DNA of 64,000 bases from Zea mays (taxonomy: Eukaryota; Streptophyta; Magnoliopsida; Poales; Poaceae). A program made the translations under genes and the position numbers. The stretch's first letter is position 1; each line of letters starts with the position of its first letter. Below the pieces are notes generated by a model, which saw nothing but the letters and a program-made list of their open reading frames with translations, was not told the DNA's origin and searched no databases. This document shows, piece after piece, positions 34,219-47,022 of the stretch. Where the stretch lies: contig NC_050096.1 of assembly GCF_902167145.1 (NCBI RefSeq), forward strand, positions 263,026,622 through 263,090,621. The letters are read 5' to 3'.

Positions 34219-36262
34219 GTGCGAAACCCTGTCATTCCTCGACGCCTATTCAGGTTATCACCAAATCAAGATGAAAGAATCCGACCAGCTCGTGACTTCT
34301 TTCATCACACCTTTTGGCATGTACTGTTATACTACTATGCCATTTGGCTTAAGGAATGCAGGTGCAACATACCAAAGGTGCATGAACCACGTGTTCGGAG
34401 AGCAGATCGGCCGAACGGTCGAGGCTTACGTCGATGACATCGTTGTTAAGACGAGGAAAGCCTCCGACCTCCTCTCCGAGCTTGAAACGACACTCAAGTG
34501 TCTGAGAGCGAAGGGCGTGAAGCTCAATCCCGAGAAGTGTGTCTTCGGAGTCCCTTGAGGCATGCTCCTGGGGTTCATCGTATCCGAGCGGGGCATCGAG
34601 GCCAACCCGGAGAAAATCGCGGCCATCACCAACATGGGGCCTATCAAAGATTTGAAAGGAGTACAAAGGGTCATGGGATGCCTTGCGGCTCTGAGCCGCT
34701 TCATCTCGTGCCTCGGCAAAAAAGGCCTACCCTTGTACCGCCTCTTAAGGAAGGTCGAGCGCTTCACTTGGACCCCCGAGGCTGAGGAAGCCCTCGAAAA
34801 CTTAAAGGCGCTCCTTACAAACGCGCCCATCTTGGTCCCCCCCACTGCGGGAGAAGCCCTCTTGATCTACGTAGCCGAAACCACTCAGGTGGTTAGCGCC
34901 GCGATCGTAGTCGAGAGACGAGAAGAATGGCATGCACTGCTCGTCCAGAGGCCGGTCTACTTCATCAGTGAAGTGCTATCCGAGGCCAAGATCCGCTACC
35001 CGCGAATTCAGAAGCTACTAATTCTGACGCGGCGAAAGTTGCGACACTACTTCGAGTCTCATCCGGTGACTGTGGTGTCATCCTTCCCCCTGGGGGAGAT
35101 CATCCAGTGCCGAGAGGCCTCGGGTAGGATAGCAAAGTGGGCAGTGGAGCTTATGGGCGAGACAATCTCATTCGCTCCTCGAAAGGCCATAAAGTCCCAA
35201 GTCTTGGCGGACTTCGTGGCTGAATGGGTGGACACCCAATTGCCAACAGCTCCGATCCAACCGGAACTTTGGACCATGTACTTCGATGGGTCGCTGATGA
35301 AAACAGGAGCAGGTGCTGGCCTGCTCTTAATCTCACCCCTCGGGAAACATCTCCGCTACGTGCTGCGCCTCCATTTCCCGACGTCAAACAACATGGCCGA
35401 GTACGAGGCTCTGGTTAACGGGTTGCGCATCGCCATCGAGCTAGGGGTTCGACGCCTCGATGCTCGTGGCGACTCGCAACTTGTCATTGACTAAGTCATG
35501 AAGAACTCCCACTGCCGTGACCGGAAGATGGAGGCCTACTGCGATGAAGTTCGATGCCTGGAAGACAAGTTCTACAGGCTGGAGCTCAACCACATCGCTT
35601 GACTGTACAACGAGACTGCGGATGAGCTGGCGAAAATAGCCTCGGGGCGGACAACGGTTCCCCCTGACATCTTCTCCAGAGACATACATCAACCCTCCGT
35701 CAAGATCGACGACACGCCCGAGCTTAAGGAGGCCTCGGCCCATCCCGAGGTATCCTCGGTCGCCGAGGGTGAGGCCCTGCGCGTCGAGGGAGAGCGGAAT
35801 GGGGTCACAACTAACCCGAACTGGCAGGCCCCGTACCTGGAATATCTCCTCCGAGGAGAGCTACCCCTCGACAAGGCCGAAGCTCGGCGACTGGCGCAGC
35901 GCGCCAAGTCGTTCGTCTTACTGGGTGATGAAAATGAGCTCTACCACCGCAGCCCCTCAGGCATTCTCCAACGATGCATATCCATCGCCGAAGGACAGGA
36001 GCTATTGCAAAAATACACTCGTGGGCTTGCGGTCACCATGCAGCACCTCGAGCCCTCGTGGTGAACGCCTTCCGACAAGGCTTCTACTGGCCAACCGCGG
36101 TGGCCGACGCCACTAGGATTGTACGCTCCTGCCAAGGGTGTCAATTCTACGTGAGACAGACGCACTTGCCCGCTCAGACCCTGCAGACAATACCCATCAC
36201 CTAGCCGTTTGCTGTGTGGGGTCTGGACCTCGTCGGTCCTTGCAGAAGGCACCCAGGGAGTT
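34219..36262 (+). pseudogene. Gypsy RT-RNase H-integrase fragment (second Tat subfamily)
   Basis: The fragment starts inside RT (SFLDAYSGYHQIKMKESDQL), has the catalytic AYVDDIVVK, and continues with RNase H (MYFDGSLMKTGAGAGLLLIS; NNMAEYEALVNGLRIA). It ends in the integrase zinc region (SCQGCQF) just after WGLDLVGP-like sequence. Stops occur at 34556-34558, about 35492, about 35600, 36061 and 36201. It differs from the Grande-like RT and resembles the abundant Xilon/Flip-type pol. It has no gag and no LTR here. It may be the continuation of the element at 14.1-20.3 kb with its middle deleted. Confidence 0.85.
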
Positions 36263-36265
36263 TAT

Positions 36266-39021
36266 AGATGCACCATGGGAGGAAGACAGAGTACCTCGAC
36301 ATCCCACTCAAGGACAACATCAAAGGATGGCGCCTGGAATGGTTTATTGTAGAGAATCACGACAATTCTCTACCCCCTCGGTCAGGGAGACAACCGGATG
36401 TTCGCGCTCTAAGTTGGACTGAATCCCCCACATACTTGGAGATAGCCGAGGCCAGGGTTCTGCTTGCCGAGGTTGGCTTGTTGAAGGAGAAAGGTCTGAC
36501 TGCTGAAGCTGTGGTCGCCGATTTTGTTTTTAAGAACATTCAGCCACTGAAGGACAGAGCGTACCTAGCTTATCTGTATCGTGGCATCACTGACTCGACC
36601 CAGGTTACCAACAGAAGGATTCCTGCTGTGGATCTGGTAAGCCGGCTTGAAATGATTCTTAGAGGCAAGGTGTCGAATATCGGTGCTCCTGTTGCGTATT
36701 CAACCTGGAATCTGCCTCCTTCCAAGACTTTCATCAGTTTTGTGTCAAATCCTCCTGCTGGTGATAGTGGTTTGGGCCTTAGAGTGCGACCCTCTCCCGA
36801 AGAGGTTGAGGCTTTGGTTGTTTCGCTTGGTGAAATCCCCAATGACGAGAGGCAGGTTCATTTTGAGATGCCTATAAACCCGAGCGACGCAGAAATAAGT
36901 GCTATGTTGGACATGTTGGCTGAGGATTCCTCTGTTTCGGTCCCTGCTGAAACACTAGCTGTAGCACCTATCCCAGAGCATGGAAAGACATTGGACATTC
37001 AAAGATCTGATAGCACTCGCCCGAAGCGTCCTCGCCAGGCCAGTCATCCAACTTCTCCTGTTGAGGGGAAGAAAAAGAAAAAGAGACGGCTTCGACGAGT
37101 GTCATGCTTGAATCAGGATGCCGACCCTTCTGCTCCTGCTGCCGAGGAAGTGCCAGTGGAAATTTTTACTATTGTTGAACCCAATGGGTGTGACCTGGCT
37201 GATGCTGACCCCAATGGGTGTGACCTTGATGATGCTGATCCCAATGGGTGCAATCCGGCCAGAGTTGATCCCAATGGGTGTGTTGTTAGTATTATTGACG
37301 AGGATGAGGAAGAGGAGGGAATCCCTTTAATTCAGAAAAACAGTCATCGTTATATAGTCAGTGGGGAGAGTAGTGGTGTTCCTTCTCCAGCTTTGTCTGC
37401 TCTCGTTGGTCTGCAAGAATTGTCTCTGGCAAATTTTGATCAGACTCTCGAAGATATGGTCCCTGAGGATCTGCTGTCCTAGCCGATAGATGGTGGAATG
37501 ATGGAAGTTTGCGCTGATATGCGTGATGTCGGGTTAGAGTTATCCCGAGCAGCGTCTCGTGCCTCATCAACCTTGGAGCGCGGTCTTAAGAGTCAAGAGG
37601 CTGATCTAGATTGCTCCGTCCCCATGGAAGTGGTTGAAAATCCTTCAGCCTTAGAGGTGGCTGCTACAGAGAACCCAGTCCCTGAGGATGGCGCTGGCGT
37701 TTACCCAGCCCCTGAGGGTGTTGCCGGTGATGATCCGGCTCGGGTGGGCAGCGTGAGCTATGACCCAGCCCCCGAGGGTGTCCGAGCGGGTTCCCCTTCT
37801 CATACTTCCATGGATGTCCACGTCGGGTCTTCTCCTCCACATTCTGGTTGCGTGGCTGTAGCACAAGCTTTGGGTCAGGAAGTTGCCTTAGAGGCCGGCG
37901 CACCTGTTGCTAGAGTTTTGATTTCTGCTGGTGATGCTGGATTGGTCCCCAATGATGCTCTGCAGATTGCTTCGGTTGGTGATCCTTCGTCAAGTCACCA
38001 ACTGACTTCCCCTGATTTGGGGCTTCCTTCGTTCTTCTCCAATCTCCAGGTAATTTGGCTTTTCCTGATCTGACTATACTCCGGGTGAAATGCTGTCCTT
38101 GCACTCATTTGTTTCCAATGTCAGGCTTTGGTTGATGAGATGGCTGGTCAGCTGAGATCACAGGGAGCCTCTGTCCCGGAAGGAGCTCTGTCTCTAACAC
38201 ATTGGAATCCTGTGCTGCTTCAGCAGCGAGTATCTGAGTTGGAGATGGCAAATGCTGGTTAGTGCCCTTTGTTTCCTCATTGGCTACTTGATTAATCTGC
38301 TTTTTGGCTGACTATCCTTGTTTAACCGTTTCTTGCTAGACATGGCCCGGCGGTACTCTGATCTTGAAGAGAAATATTCTCAAGGTCAGACGGACTTGGC
38401 CCGGGTTTCTGCTTCCCTGAATGATGCCAACATGTTGAATTCCTCTCTCAATGCTCAGCTTGGCTCTGAAAAGGTGACCAATGAATTAAGCTTTTCTTGA
38501 CTTTCTCTGTTGTGTTCTTACTGCCTGCATGATGTTTAAGAACTGATTCTTGTGTGCATGAGGAAAAACGTGCCCTTGCGACTTCTCGTGACAACCTTGA
38601 CAAGTTGTATCGCGATGCCAGCAATTCTTCGACTATCTTGGAGAGGAGCCATCGGTTCACCATGGAGGACTTGGATAATCACCGTTACAAGATACAAGAG
38701 TCCTTGGATGATATGATTCGTCTTAGGCAATTGGTGTCGAGCAAAGATTCTATCATCAAGGATCTGCGCGCTTCCAAGAGATCAGTCGTCCAGGAGCTAG
38801 AAGCTGCTCGGCTTGCTGTCAAGGCTGCTGAAGACACTTCCGCTACTTTGAAGGCCCAGCGCGACAAGGCTATGGATAAAGCCATTTGTGCGGGGCGAAT
38901 CTTGATGAGGAGACCTGGTGTGATTGTTCCTGATGACATAGTTGCAGATGTGAATGCTGCTCCTGATTCTTCGAGTCGCCCTTCTTCATCGGTCGCCCCT
39001 GAGAAAAACATTACCAAGTAG
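36266..39021 (+). pseudogene. Accessory gene of the inverted Grande-like copy
   Basis: It is the counterpart of the antisense gene at 27748-30948, here reading rightward. The 5' exon is lost. It opens HHGRKTEYLDIPLKDNIKGW and runs to an amber codon at 37480-37482 (GAG to TAG compared with the other copy). It then runs to a donor at 38050, with exons at about 38125-38257, 38341-38474 and 38562-39021. It keeps the KKKKKRRLRR patch, four PNGC repeats (37181-37281) and the coiled-coil end PEKNITK. Fewer lesions are visible than in the other copy. Confidence 0.8.
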
Positions 39022-39239
39022 AAACACTGAATGCATTGTGTTTGTAGTTAGTGTGCTCGAATATTCTGTCAGAAAGTGTTTTCAGTACTGAGTGCCATTA
39101 TTATTTTCCTGTTGTTAGAATCCAACAGTAGTTATAATTGCGGAAGTAAATGCAGTGTGATGATTTTGAAACTTCTTCTTATTTCACGAGGAATAGAGAT
39201 CGCCCTAAGATGAGTAATCGCAAACATGCTTGTGTTGGA

Positions 39240-39700
39240 TCGAGTAGATGTGAGCACGCCGTGCCGATTTAAGTCACTACCGACTTAAATCGACTACTCT
39301 GTTAGTAGGGTATAGTGGTCACCCTGAGTTACGCATGAGCATGTCACACCACCTTAAGTCATCGTCGACTTAAGTCGATTGCTCCGTTAGTAGGGTATAG
39401 TGGTCACCCTGAGTTAAGTAAGCGTGAGCATGTCACACCGCCTTAAGTCGTCGCCGACTTAAGTCGATTGCTCCGTTAGTAAGGTATAGTGGTCACCCTG
39501 TGTTAAGTAAGCGTGAGCATGTCACACCGCCTTAAGTCGTCGCCGACTTAAGTCGATTGCTCCGTTAGTAGGGTATAGTGGTCACCCTGAGTTAAGTAAG
39601 CGTGAGCATGTCACACCGCCTTAAGTCGTCGCCGACTTAAGTCGATTGCTCCGTTAGTAGGGTATAGTGGTCACCCTGAGTCGAGTAAGCATGCATGTTG
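39240..39700 (-). repeat. 89-bp tandem array of the inverted copy
   Basis: The block GAGCATGTCACACC recurs at 39337, 39426, 39515 and 39604, exactly 89 bp apart, about five units in all. It is the complement of the array at 27098-27540, with independent substitutions. Confidence 0.92.
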
Positions 39701-39803
39701 ACAGTAAACAGTTTGAGTGCCTTTGAGAATAAAGTCTTTTTATTGATGATGTATTTCCGAATTTACAGAATACAAGGCCGTCCCAATAGCTTTTGAAATC
39801 TAG

Positions 39804-40960
39804 CTAGGGGTAAAACTTCCTGAGATGTTCTATAATCCATGAGTTCCCAATTTCCGTGCCATCCATTTGAGTAAGATGATATGATCCAGGCCGAGTGACT
39901 TCTGCTACTATGAATGGCCCTTCCCATAGTGGCGACAATTTGTGCCGTCCCTCCCCCGTTAGAATTCGGCGGAGGACAAGATCTCCCACTGTGAAGGATC
40001 AATGTCGTATGGCCTTATCATGATAGCGCCTCAGAGTTTGCTGGTACCGGGCTTACTGAATCACCGTATTCAATCGTTCTTCTTCTAGTATATCAACATC
40101 ATCCAGTCTAGTAGCCTCAGCTTCTGCTATGTTTTCAAAGATTAATCTCAGTGCCCCAAACTTGAGATCAGCGGGTAGTACTGCCTCCGAACCATAGATC
40201 ATGAAGAAGGGAGTGTTTCCATGCAAAGCTCGGCTGGGTTGAGTTCTTAGGCTCCAGACCACATACGACAACTCTTTGATCCACTTTCCTGCAAACTTTT
40301 CATTCTTGTCGAAGACTTTCTTTCTGAGTGCTTCCAGTATCATTCTGTTGGCTCTTTCTACTTGCCCGTTGGCTCTTGGGTGCGCCACCAAGGCATATTT
40401 GATCTGAATGCTTTTTTGTTCACAGAAATCGAAGAACTCTAAGCTTGTGAAATTGGATCCCAGGTCGGTTATGATGCTATTCGGTATCCCGAACCTGAAT
40501 ATTATGTCCTGTATGAATTCCACTACCTTAGCTGAAGTTAGAGAAGCAATGGGTTTGAATTCTATCCACTTAGTGAATTTGTCAATAGCAACCAGTACAT
40601 GAGTGTATCTTCCTTGAGCTTTCTTGAAAGGTCCAATCATATCCAGTCCCCAGCACGCGAACGCCCAAGTTACATGTATGGTTTGCAGTTGCTGTGCTGG
40701 TAGATGCTGCTGTTTTGATAAGTACTGACAAGCTTCGCACCTCTGGACTAACTCGGTTGCATCACTCTTTGCCGTTGGCCAGTAGAAATCAGACCTGAAG
40801 ACCTTCCCAACCAGAGTCCTGGATGCTGCGTGTATCCCGCATTGCCCAGTATGGACCTCATCTAGCAGTTGCTTCCTAGTAGCCGAAAGAATGCATTTCA
40901 TGAGGACTCCTGATGCGCCCCTTCTATATAGCGTTTACCCAATGAGAGTATAATGAGATG
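39804..40960 (-). pseudogene. Integrase of the inverted copy
   Basis: The 282-codon open stretch 40053-40901 includes the zinc region (TGQCGIHAASR; CEACQYLSK), LDMIGPFKKAQG, SIITDLGSNFTS and ANGQVERANR, so all catalytic acids are present. A stop near 40052 separates the C-terminal part (GDLVLRRILTGEGRHKL to HLRKFYP). It is less decayed than the first copy. Confidence 0.88.
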
Positions 40961-42975
40961 ACTGCCTTGCAATGCACTTTGCTGCATTTTTGTCATCCGG
41001 CTCCTCCTCATTCTTTTTGTACCTAATGATTGGCTCCCTCCAGTCATAAGAGTCTGACTTTGGTTGGCTCAGAATATTGCATTTTCTACCCGATCTAGTG
41101 AAATGCTCGGGTGCAGTACTTCTTGGATGAAAACTCCAGGCGGGACCTGAGTCCGATTGGATCCTAGCTTTGACAATGCATCAGCTGTCGTGTTGCGGTC
41201 TCTCTCCACATGATGAAATTCCAAACCTTCAAACTTGTCTTCTAGCTTTCGGACGGCAGTGCAGTATTTCCCCATGGAATCATTCGAGCAATCTCATTCT
41301 TTGTTTATCTGACTTATGACCACCAGAGAATCCCCATATACCATCAGTCTCTTGATGCCCAGTGATATGGCAATGTTTAGTCCATGAATCAAAGCTTCGT
41401 ATTCTGCTGCATTGTTGGACGCTAGAATAGCAATTGAAGAGCATATTTGAGTTGTTCACCTCCAGGTGCAATGAAGAGGATCCCTGCACCTGCCCCCTGC
41501 AGCTTCAACGAGCCATCGAAATACATTCGCCATACTTCCACAGTTTCCGGGTTATCTGGCACTTGTTGCTCGGTCCATTCTGATACGAAGTCAACTAGTG
41601 CTTTTGTCTTTATTGCGGTACGAGGTCAAAACTCAATGTCATGAGCTCCCAGTTCACAGGCCCACTTGGCTATTCTTCCGATGGCTTCTTTATTGTGGAG
41701 AATATTCCCTATTGGAAATCTAGTGACTACTATGACTTTGTGATCGTCGAAGTAGTGACAGAGCTTGCGTGCAGTTAGAAGTACTACATATAATAGTTTC
41801 TAAACTTGAGGGTATTTCTTCTTCGAGGGACCCAGGACTTCACTGATGAAATAGATAGGATGTTGCACTGGGTATGTGTGTCCTTCTTCTGCTCGTTTGA
41901 CTACTAACGCGGTGCTCACCACGTGAGTCGTGCAAGAGATGTATAACAACAAATCTTCAGCCGGTTGAATCGGCGTGGCTCGGCGCGGCGGTTTCAGCAT
42001 TGGTGGTGTTGTCAGGAATTTCTTCAGTGCATCTAGAGCTTCTTGAGCCTCTGAAGTCCACTGGAATATATCTACCTTCTTGAGAAACTTGTAGAACGGT
42101 AGGCCTTTTTCTCCCAGCCTTGATATGAATCTGCTTAGAGCTGCCATGCATCCAGTAAGTCTTTGTACTTTCTTCTGTGATCGTGGTGCTTCCATTCTCA
42201 TGATAGCCTCGATCTTTTCTGGATTGGCCTCAATTCCCCGGTGGCTGACAATAAACCCGAGCAATTTTCCTGCTGGTACTCCAAAGACACATTTTTTAGG
42301 ATTAAGCTTACATCGATATTGCCGTAGACTGTTGAAGACCAGCTATAAATCTTCAATGAAATTTCTGAGTTTTCTGTCTTGATCACCACATCATCCACAT
42401 AAGCTTCCACACGCTTGCCCCAGTGGTTGGCTAAGCATGCCCTCTGGTAAGTCGCTCCAGCGTTTTTGAGGCTAAACAGCATGGAGGTATAGCAGAAGGC
42501 TCCGAACGGGGCGATGAATGCTGTTTTTTCTTCGTCTTCTTTTGCCAGGTTGATCTGATGATACCCGGAGTAGCAATCCAAGAAAGACAACATAGAACAC
42601 CCAGCAGTTGAGTCTACCACCTGGTCTATTCTAGGGAGTCCGAAGGGATCCTTCGGAGAATGTTTGTTGAGATCCGTATAGTCGACGCACATGCGACAAT
42701 CCACTTTATTCTTTTTGAGTACAAGAATAGGATTTGCTAACCACTCAGGATGTAACACTTCTCTAATGAATCCGGCTGCGACCAAGCGAGCCAACTCTGC
42801 ACGGATGGCTTCTCTCTTGTCGGGCGTGAAGCGATGTAATTTTTGTCGGATCGGTCTCGCCTGGGGGTAGACCTTCAATTTGTGCTCGGCCAGTTCTCTC
42901 AGGACTCCCGGCATATCCGCAGGTTGCCATGCGAATACATCTCGGTTATCTTGCAAGAACCGGACGAGCACACCT
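40961..42975 (-). pseudogene. RT and RNase H of the inverted copy
   Basis: The N-terminal part 42198-42971 shows QDNRDVFAWQPADMPGV, the MCVDYTDLNKHSPKDPFG block, LSFLDCYSGYHQINLAKEDE and AYVDDVVIK. A frameshift near 42350 leads to the second part (LGFIVSHRGIEANPEKIEAI) at 42264-41800. Later stops and a frameshift near 41420 break RNase H. Confidence 0.87.
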
Positions 42976-43706
42976 TCCTATTTGTCATTCAGGCTGGAAC
43001 TGATGATGGCAGTCTTGCGCTCATCGGCGAACCCGAGGTTGATTCTCTTGGTTTCTTCGGTCAGCCGCATAGAGGTCACGACTTGAGCTTCATTCGCGGG
43101 TACCGCGAGGTCTTCCTCAGGCTTTGAGATCGCCTGCGCAGAAGAAGCCGCCAACGGTTTAGTGGCGAGGGCCGCCTGAATGGCTACTCGGAAACATTCT
43201 GCGGCGCCTTGGAAGTCAGCGCACACAATTATGATTCCTTGTGGTCCTGGCATCTTCAATATCATGTACGTATAATGTGGAATGGCCATGAACTTTGCCA
43301 ATCCTGGCCTGCCGATGATGGCGTTGTACCCGCAGTTGAAGTTTGCCACCTCGAACCTCAGGAACTCGGTTCTGTAGTTTTCTGGAGTTCCGAAGGTGAC
43401 CGACATGTAGATGCGTCCCAGTGGATATTCTCCCTCAGTCGGCACGATGCCAAAGAAATGAGTGTCCGACTCATGGAGCTCTTTGAGGGGAACTCCCAAG
43501 CCTTGGACCGTCTGAGGGAAGGTGACGTTGATGCTGCTTCCCCCGTCCACTAGTACCTTTTTTACCCTGCTTTCTCGGATCACCGGATCGACGAGGAGCG
43601 GGTACTTGCCCGGGTGGTCAAAGTTGAGCCACTGATCCGCCCGAGCGAAGGTGATCGGGTGCTCGGACCATCGATACGGGGCAGGAGGTCCAACGGTCGC
43701 CACCAA
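42976..43706 (-). pseudogene. Protease of the inverted copy
   Basis: The open stretch contains VLVDGGSSINVTFPQ (active-site aspartate) and IIGRPGLAKFMAIP. It ends SSSLNDK followed by an amber codon at about 42978, in frame with the RT that follows. The first copy has the same codon in the same place. Confidence 0.86.
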
Positions 43707-45870
43707 TATCTGACGGTCGTTGAGCTTTTGTTGCCTCTTGCTTTCTTGCGACCCATGTCCGCCGAAGATGACGTTGACTTCTCCGTCGACGCGTGGGAAG
43801 GCTCCACCTCCTCCCCCCTCCTCCTGCTGGGGTTGTCGAGGTTCTCCAGGTCTTCATCGTGGGGGGGGGAGGCGGCAGAGGTTGGAAGGGTCGACCGTTC
43901 CCCACGGAATGCTTGAAGTCTCTGCAGTTCCGAAGGGTGTGGCACATGTCCTTGTGGTACGGGCACTGGGCGTCGAGGATGTCGTCCAGCGTGCGTTTGC
44001 CTCCACGAGGTCCTCCTCGGGCGCGAGAGGCGGGTGGTCCGGCGGCGTGGACTTCTTCACGAGGCCTCTTCTCCCAACGTTTGTCGGGTTGTTGGTTCGT
44101 GTCGCGTCGCGGCGCCGCCGGTGCAGGCTTTGCTCCTCCGATGAGGTCCTGAGCTCGTTCGTCGGTGGTGATGTAGAGGTTGGATTCCCGGAACAGTTGC
44201 TCAGAGGTAGTCGGCGTTTTCTGCAGTATGGCGCGGACGAAGGCCAAGTCATTAGATCCCTGGTAGAAGTCCTCGATCACTGCTGCTTCTGCGACCTCGG
44301 GGATATGATTTCTCATGGTCTGAAATCTTTTGAGGTATGACCGGAGAGTCTCATCCCCTCGGCGCTTGATGGATTTGAGGTCCCATGGCTGCGCCGGTTT
44401 GTCGGAGAGAGATTGGAAGTTGGCGGTGAAGCGCTGACTGAAATCGCTCCAGTCGTCGAAGTAGTGTCGGGGTAGATGTCGCAGCCATTGCAGTGCATCT
44501 TGCCCGAGGACGATAGGTAAGTATGCAATCATCACGTCTTCGGTTGCCCCAGTGGCTTGGGCGGCGGTGGTGTAGACGGCCAGCCAGCCTCCCGGATCCT
44601 GCTTAGGCTCGTACTTGTCGACGTTGGAGACTTTGAAGTTAGGGGGCCATTGAATGGCCCTGAGGCGTGGAGTGAGTGCCGATACTCCACACGTGTCCTC
44701 CTGTCGTCGATGATGATGTCTGTCTCGGGGAGGGGAGTTGTTGTCGCGGTGCCTCGACCGTCCCCGGGTTGTGCCACCAGTCAAAGCCGTTGCCGACTCA
44801 GTTCTGGTGGCCTGACTCCGCGCAGGGATGCCGTGATCCCGGTCATATTCTTCCCGGCGCCGGTCTTGTTCTCGTGTCGTCGTGCGCGCGAGGCGTTGAT
44901 GGAGCTCCGCGCGTCTCGCCGACTATTGGTGGCGTGCCGTAGATCGCTCGGCGGATGAGCGAGAGGTAGAAGGTGGTTGGCTGCTTGAGTGAACAGCCGC
45001 CGATAGCCCTCATCGTCTGGAGTCCGGGGGAGGCCATCGGCTATCCGAGCCAATACTCCACCAACTTCACTCGGTGTGTTCATGGCTCAGATGAAGTCAG
45101 GGTTCAGGTTGCGTCCGAAAAGTGGATTCTCTCGGTGTTGCCTCGCTTCCTGCTCAGCCTGCTCTTGAGCTTGCCGACGGTCACGTCGTCGGGAATTCCT
45201 CCTTTCCCTGAAGACCATTTCTTCTAGAGTTTCTCCTATCTCCGAGACCTTGTCTCGTGATACGGGCTGCGCTGGGTCTCGCTCTCCGGCCTCGTGATGT
45301 CGCTGAACATTTCAGCGTCGGTTCCTTCGTCGGTGGGATTCCCGCTGAGGAGGTTCTTCCCCGGGTGCAGTTGGTTCATCGTCGGAGATGGGGGGTGACT
45401 CCACTCTCTCGATGAAGAGGACGTCAGGGTAGAATGGAACTGCTGTTGTGACGAGCTTCTTTCCGTTCTCCTTTGAGGACGAAGGCACCGAAAGAGCAGT
45501 TTGACAATCCTTTGCCTTGTTTGCTTCCTTTTTCCTTGTGATCCGTGTACATTTTTCCGTCGAAGAGGTGGACAACGGAGTTCTCCAGGTAGACAGACTC
45601 TCGGCTCCTAGCTTGCGGATGGTGGTCTTTGCCCGGAGCGCTGGAGGTTGCGCTTTTTCCTGCTTCGCTCCGATTTTCTCGGAGATATTTGAGGAAGACT
45701 TTCTCTCCGGCGGATCCGCGATGCGATGTAGAGTTCCTTCTTCATCTGCTATGGACGAAATGGTTCCGAAACAGAACATGGACCCGGGGCGGAGGACGAT
45801 CTTGTGCTGGAAAGTGACGGCCATGGAGCTAGCTTGGATCCGTGACACACCCCCTACCTGGCGCGCCAAC
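43618..45870 (-). pseudogene. gag and leader of the inverted copy
   Basis: A 388-codon open stretch (44784-43618) covers PPNFKVSNVDKYEPKQD, the gag core IVLGQDALQWLRHLP, DWSDFSQRFTANFQ and the CPYHKDMCHTLRNC knuckle-like motif. Upstream in another frame is NTPSEVGGVLARIADGLPRT (45083). Further up is the leader ORF starting MAVTFQHKIVLRPGS (near 45824). At least two frameshifts separate the parts. Confidence 0.84.
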
Positions 45871-46495
45871 TGTCGGTGTTTTGGGTCCGAACGCGCACCC
45901 GGGGTTGCCCTCAAGGTGCTTTTTGGAGTAGGACGGTGTTACCGACTGTAGCTCGATGGTTCGCGCTAGATGCACGAGAGACAGTGGACAGTTTTGTACA
46001 GGTTCGAGCCGCTTTGAGATGCGTAACACCCTACGTCCTGGCGTGAGTACTTTATGCGGTGGATTACAAGGAGGCTCTCTAGCGTTGAGGATGTTAGAGA
46101 GCCGGGTGGATGGCTAAGTAATGAGATGCTTTCGAGGGGGTGCCCCCTAGGCCTTATATACTCGACCGTGGGGCATTACATGTGGATATGATAACAATGT
46201 GCGCCTAAGTAATAGTGAACCAACTGAGCCTATCTTCCTATAATTCGCCGACCTATCCCTTATTCAGTTCCGATGTATGAGGCCCCTGCGCGGGAAGGTC
46301 GGGTCCCTGTTGCGGTTGCCATTCAAACTCATCGGGCCGTCTGGGCCTGCGTCGATCCGGTCTTGTGTCAATCCGCTTCACTAGACGTTCCTCCCCAGGC
46401 CCACGAAGGGACGACCTTGCGAATTATTGGGCCCACGGGCCTTTCGTGAGGTCTTTTATCCTTCCGGTGGACCTGTGGGATATCCATCCCCCACA
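45871..46495 (-). repeat. 5' LTR of the inverted Grande-like copy
   Basis: On the plus strand it reads TGTCGGTGTTTTGGG at the left and ends TCCCCCACA at the right, the complement of the other LTRs. It is 625 bp. The next bases, CACAC, would be the target duplication, but the other end of the element is missing. Confidence 0.9.
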
Positions 46496-46624
46496 CACAC
46501 CGCCCACGGGCATCATCAGTTTCGTCGACCTCCTGCGTAGTTGTTTTTGCCTACCACATGGGATAGGATGGGACGGGATCACACGGAGGGTGGGATTGGT
46601 CATGCCGGTTGCTTAATTTACTAA

Positions 46625-47022
46625 CTAGATATGTGCCCGTGCGTTGCCACGAGAGTTAAAAATCTATATAAAATATGATATGTAAACGACAACTGTCACT
46701 ATGATATGTAAAATTCGTGTAGCAAAATATCACCTTAACACTAATTTATATTAAGTATATACTGAATGCTTTGGTATCTATTCACAGTCGAAGATTTAAC
46801 TAGAAAACTTGATTAATCATTCACTGCTCAGATGCAACTGAGAACACAACAAAGAACCCAATTTAGAAGGACGAGAAAGAACCAAATGCACATAGTTCAG
46901 CTCATCCTTCCGAATTGAACATCCATCAAAGCTAGCATAGCATAGATATATACATTGATAAGTAGGTTAAAATAGCTCAAACAATCTGGGAGATAAATAA
47001 TGTACTCCTGTGAGTAGCTAAC
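46625..47022 (-). mobile_element. Left arm of an inverted repeat, Helitron-type 3' end
   Basis: The minus strand ends in a hairpin (GGCAACGCACGGGC) then ACATATCTAG at 46625-46628 with T following, a Helitron-like 3' terminus. The arm is about 398 bp and is highly similar, in inverted orientation, to 47595-47991. No coding sequence is present. Confidence 0.6.

Larger units (their letters stand above)
36263..46495 (-). mobile_element. Second Grande-like element, inverted and truncated
   Basis: From right to left this copy has a 5' LTR, leader, gag, protease, RT, RNase H, integrase, the 89-bp array and the antisense accessory gene. The sequence then stops inside that gene at about 36263. The 40-bp array, small ORF and 3' LTR are missing. 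At the left it abuts integrase sequence of the other gypsy fragment, with only a few bases of possible overlap. It lies opposite to the first copy, so the two form a large inverted repeat. Confidence 0.88.
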
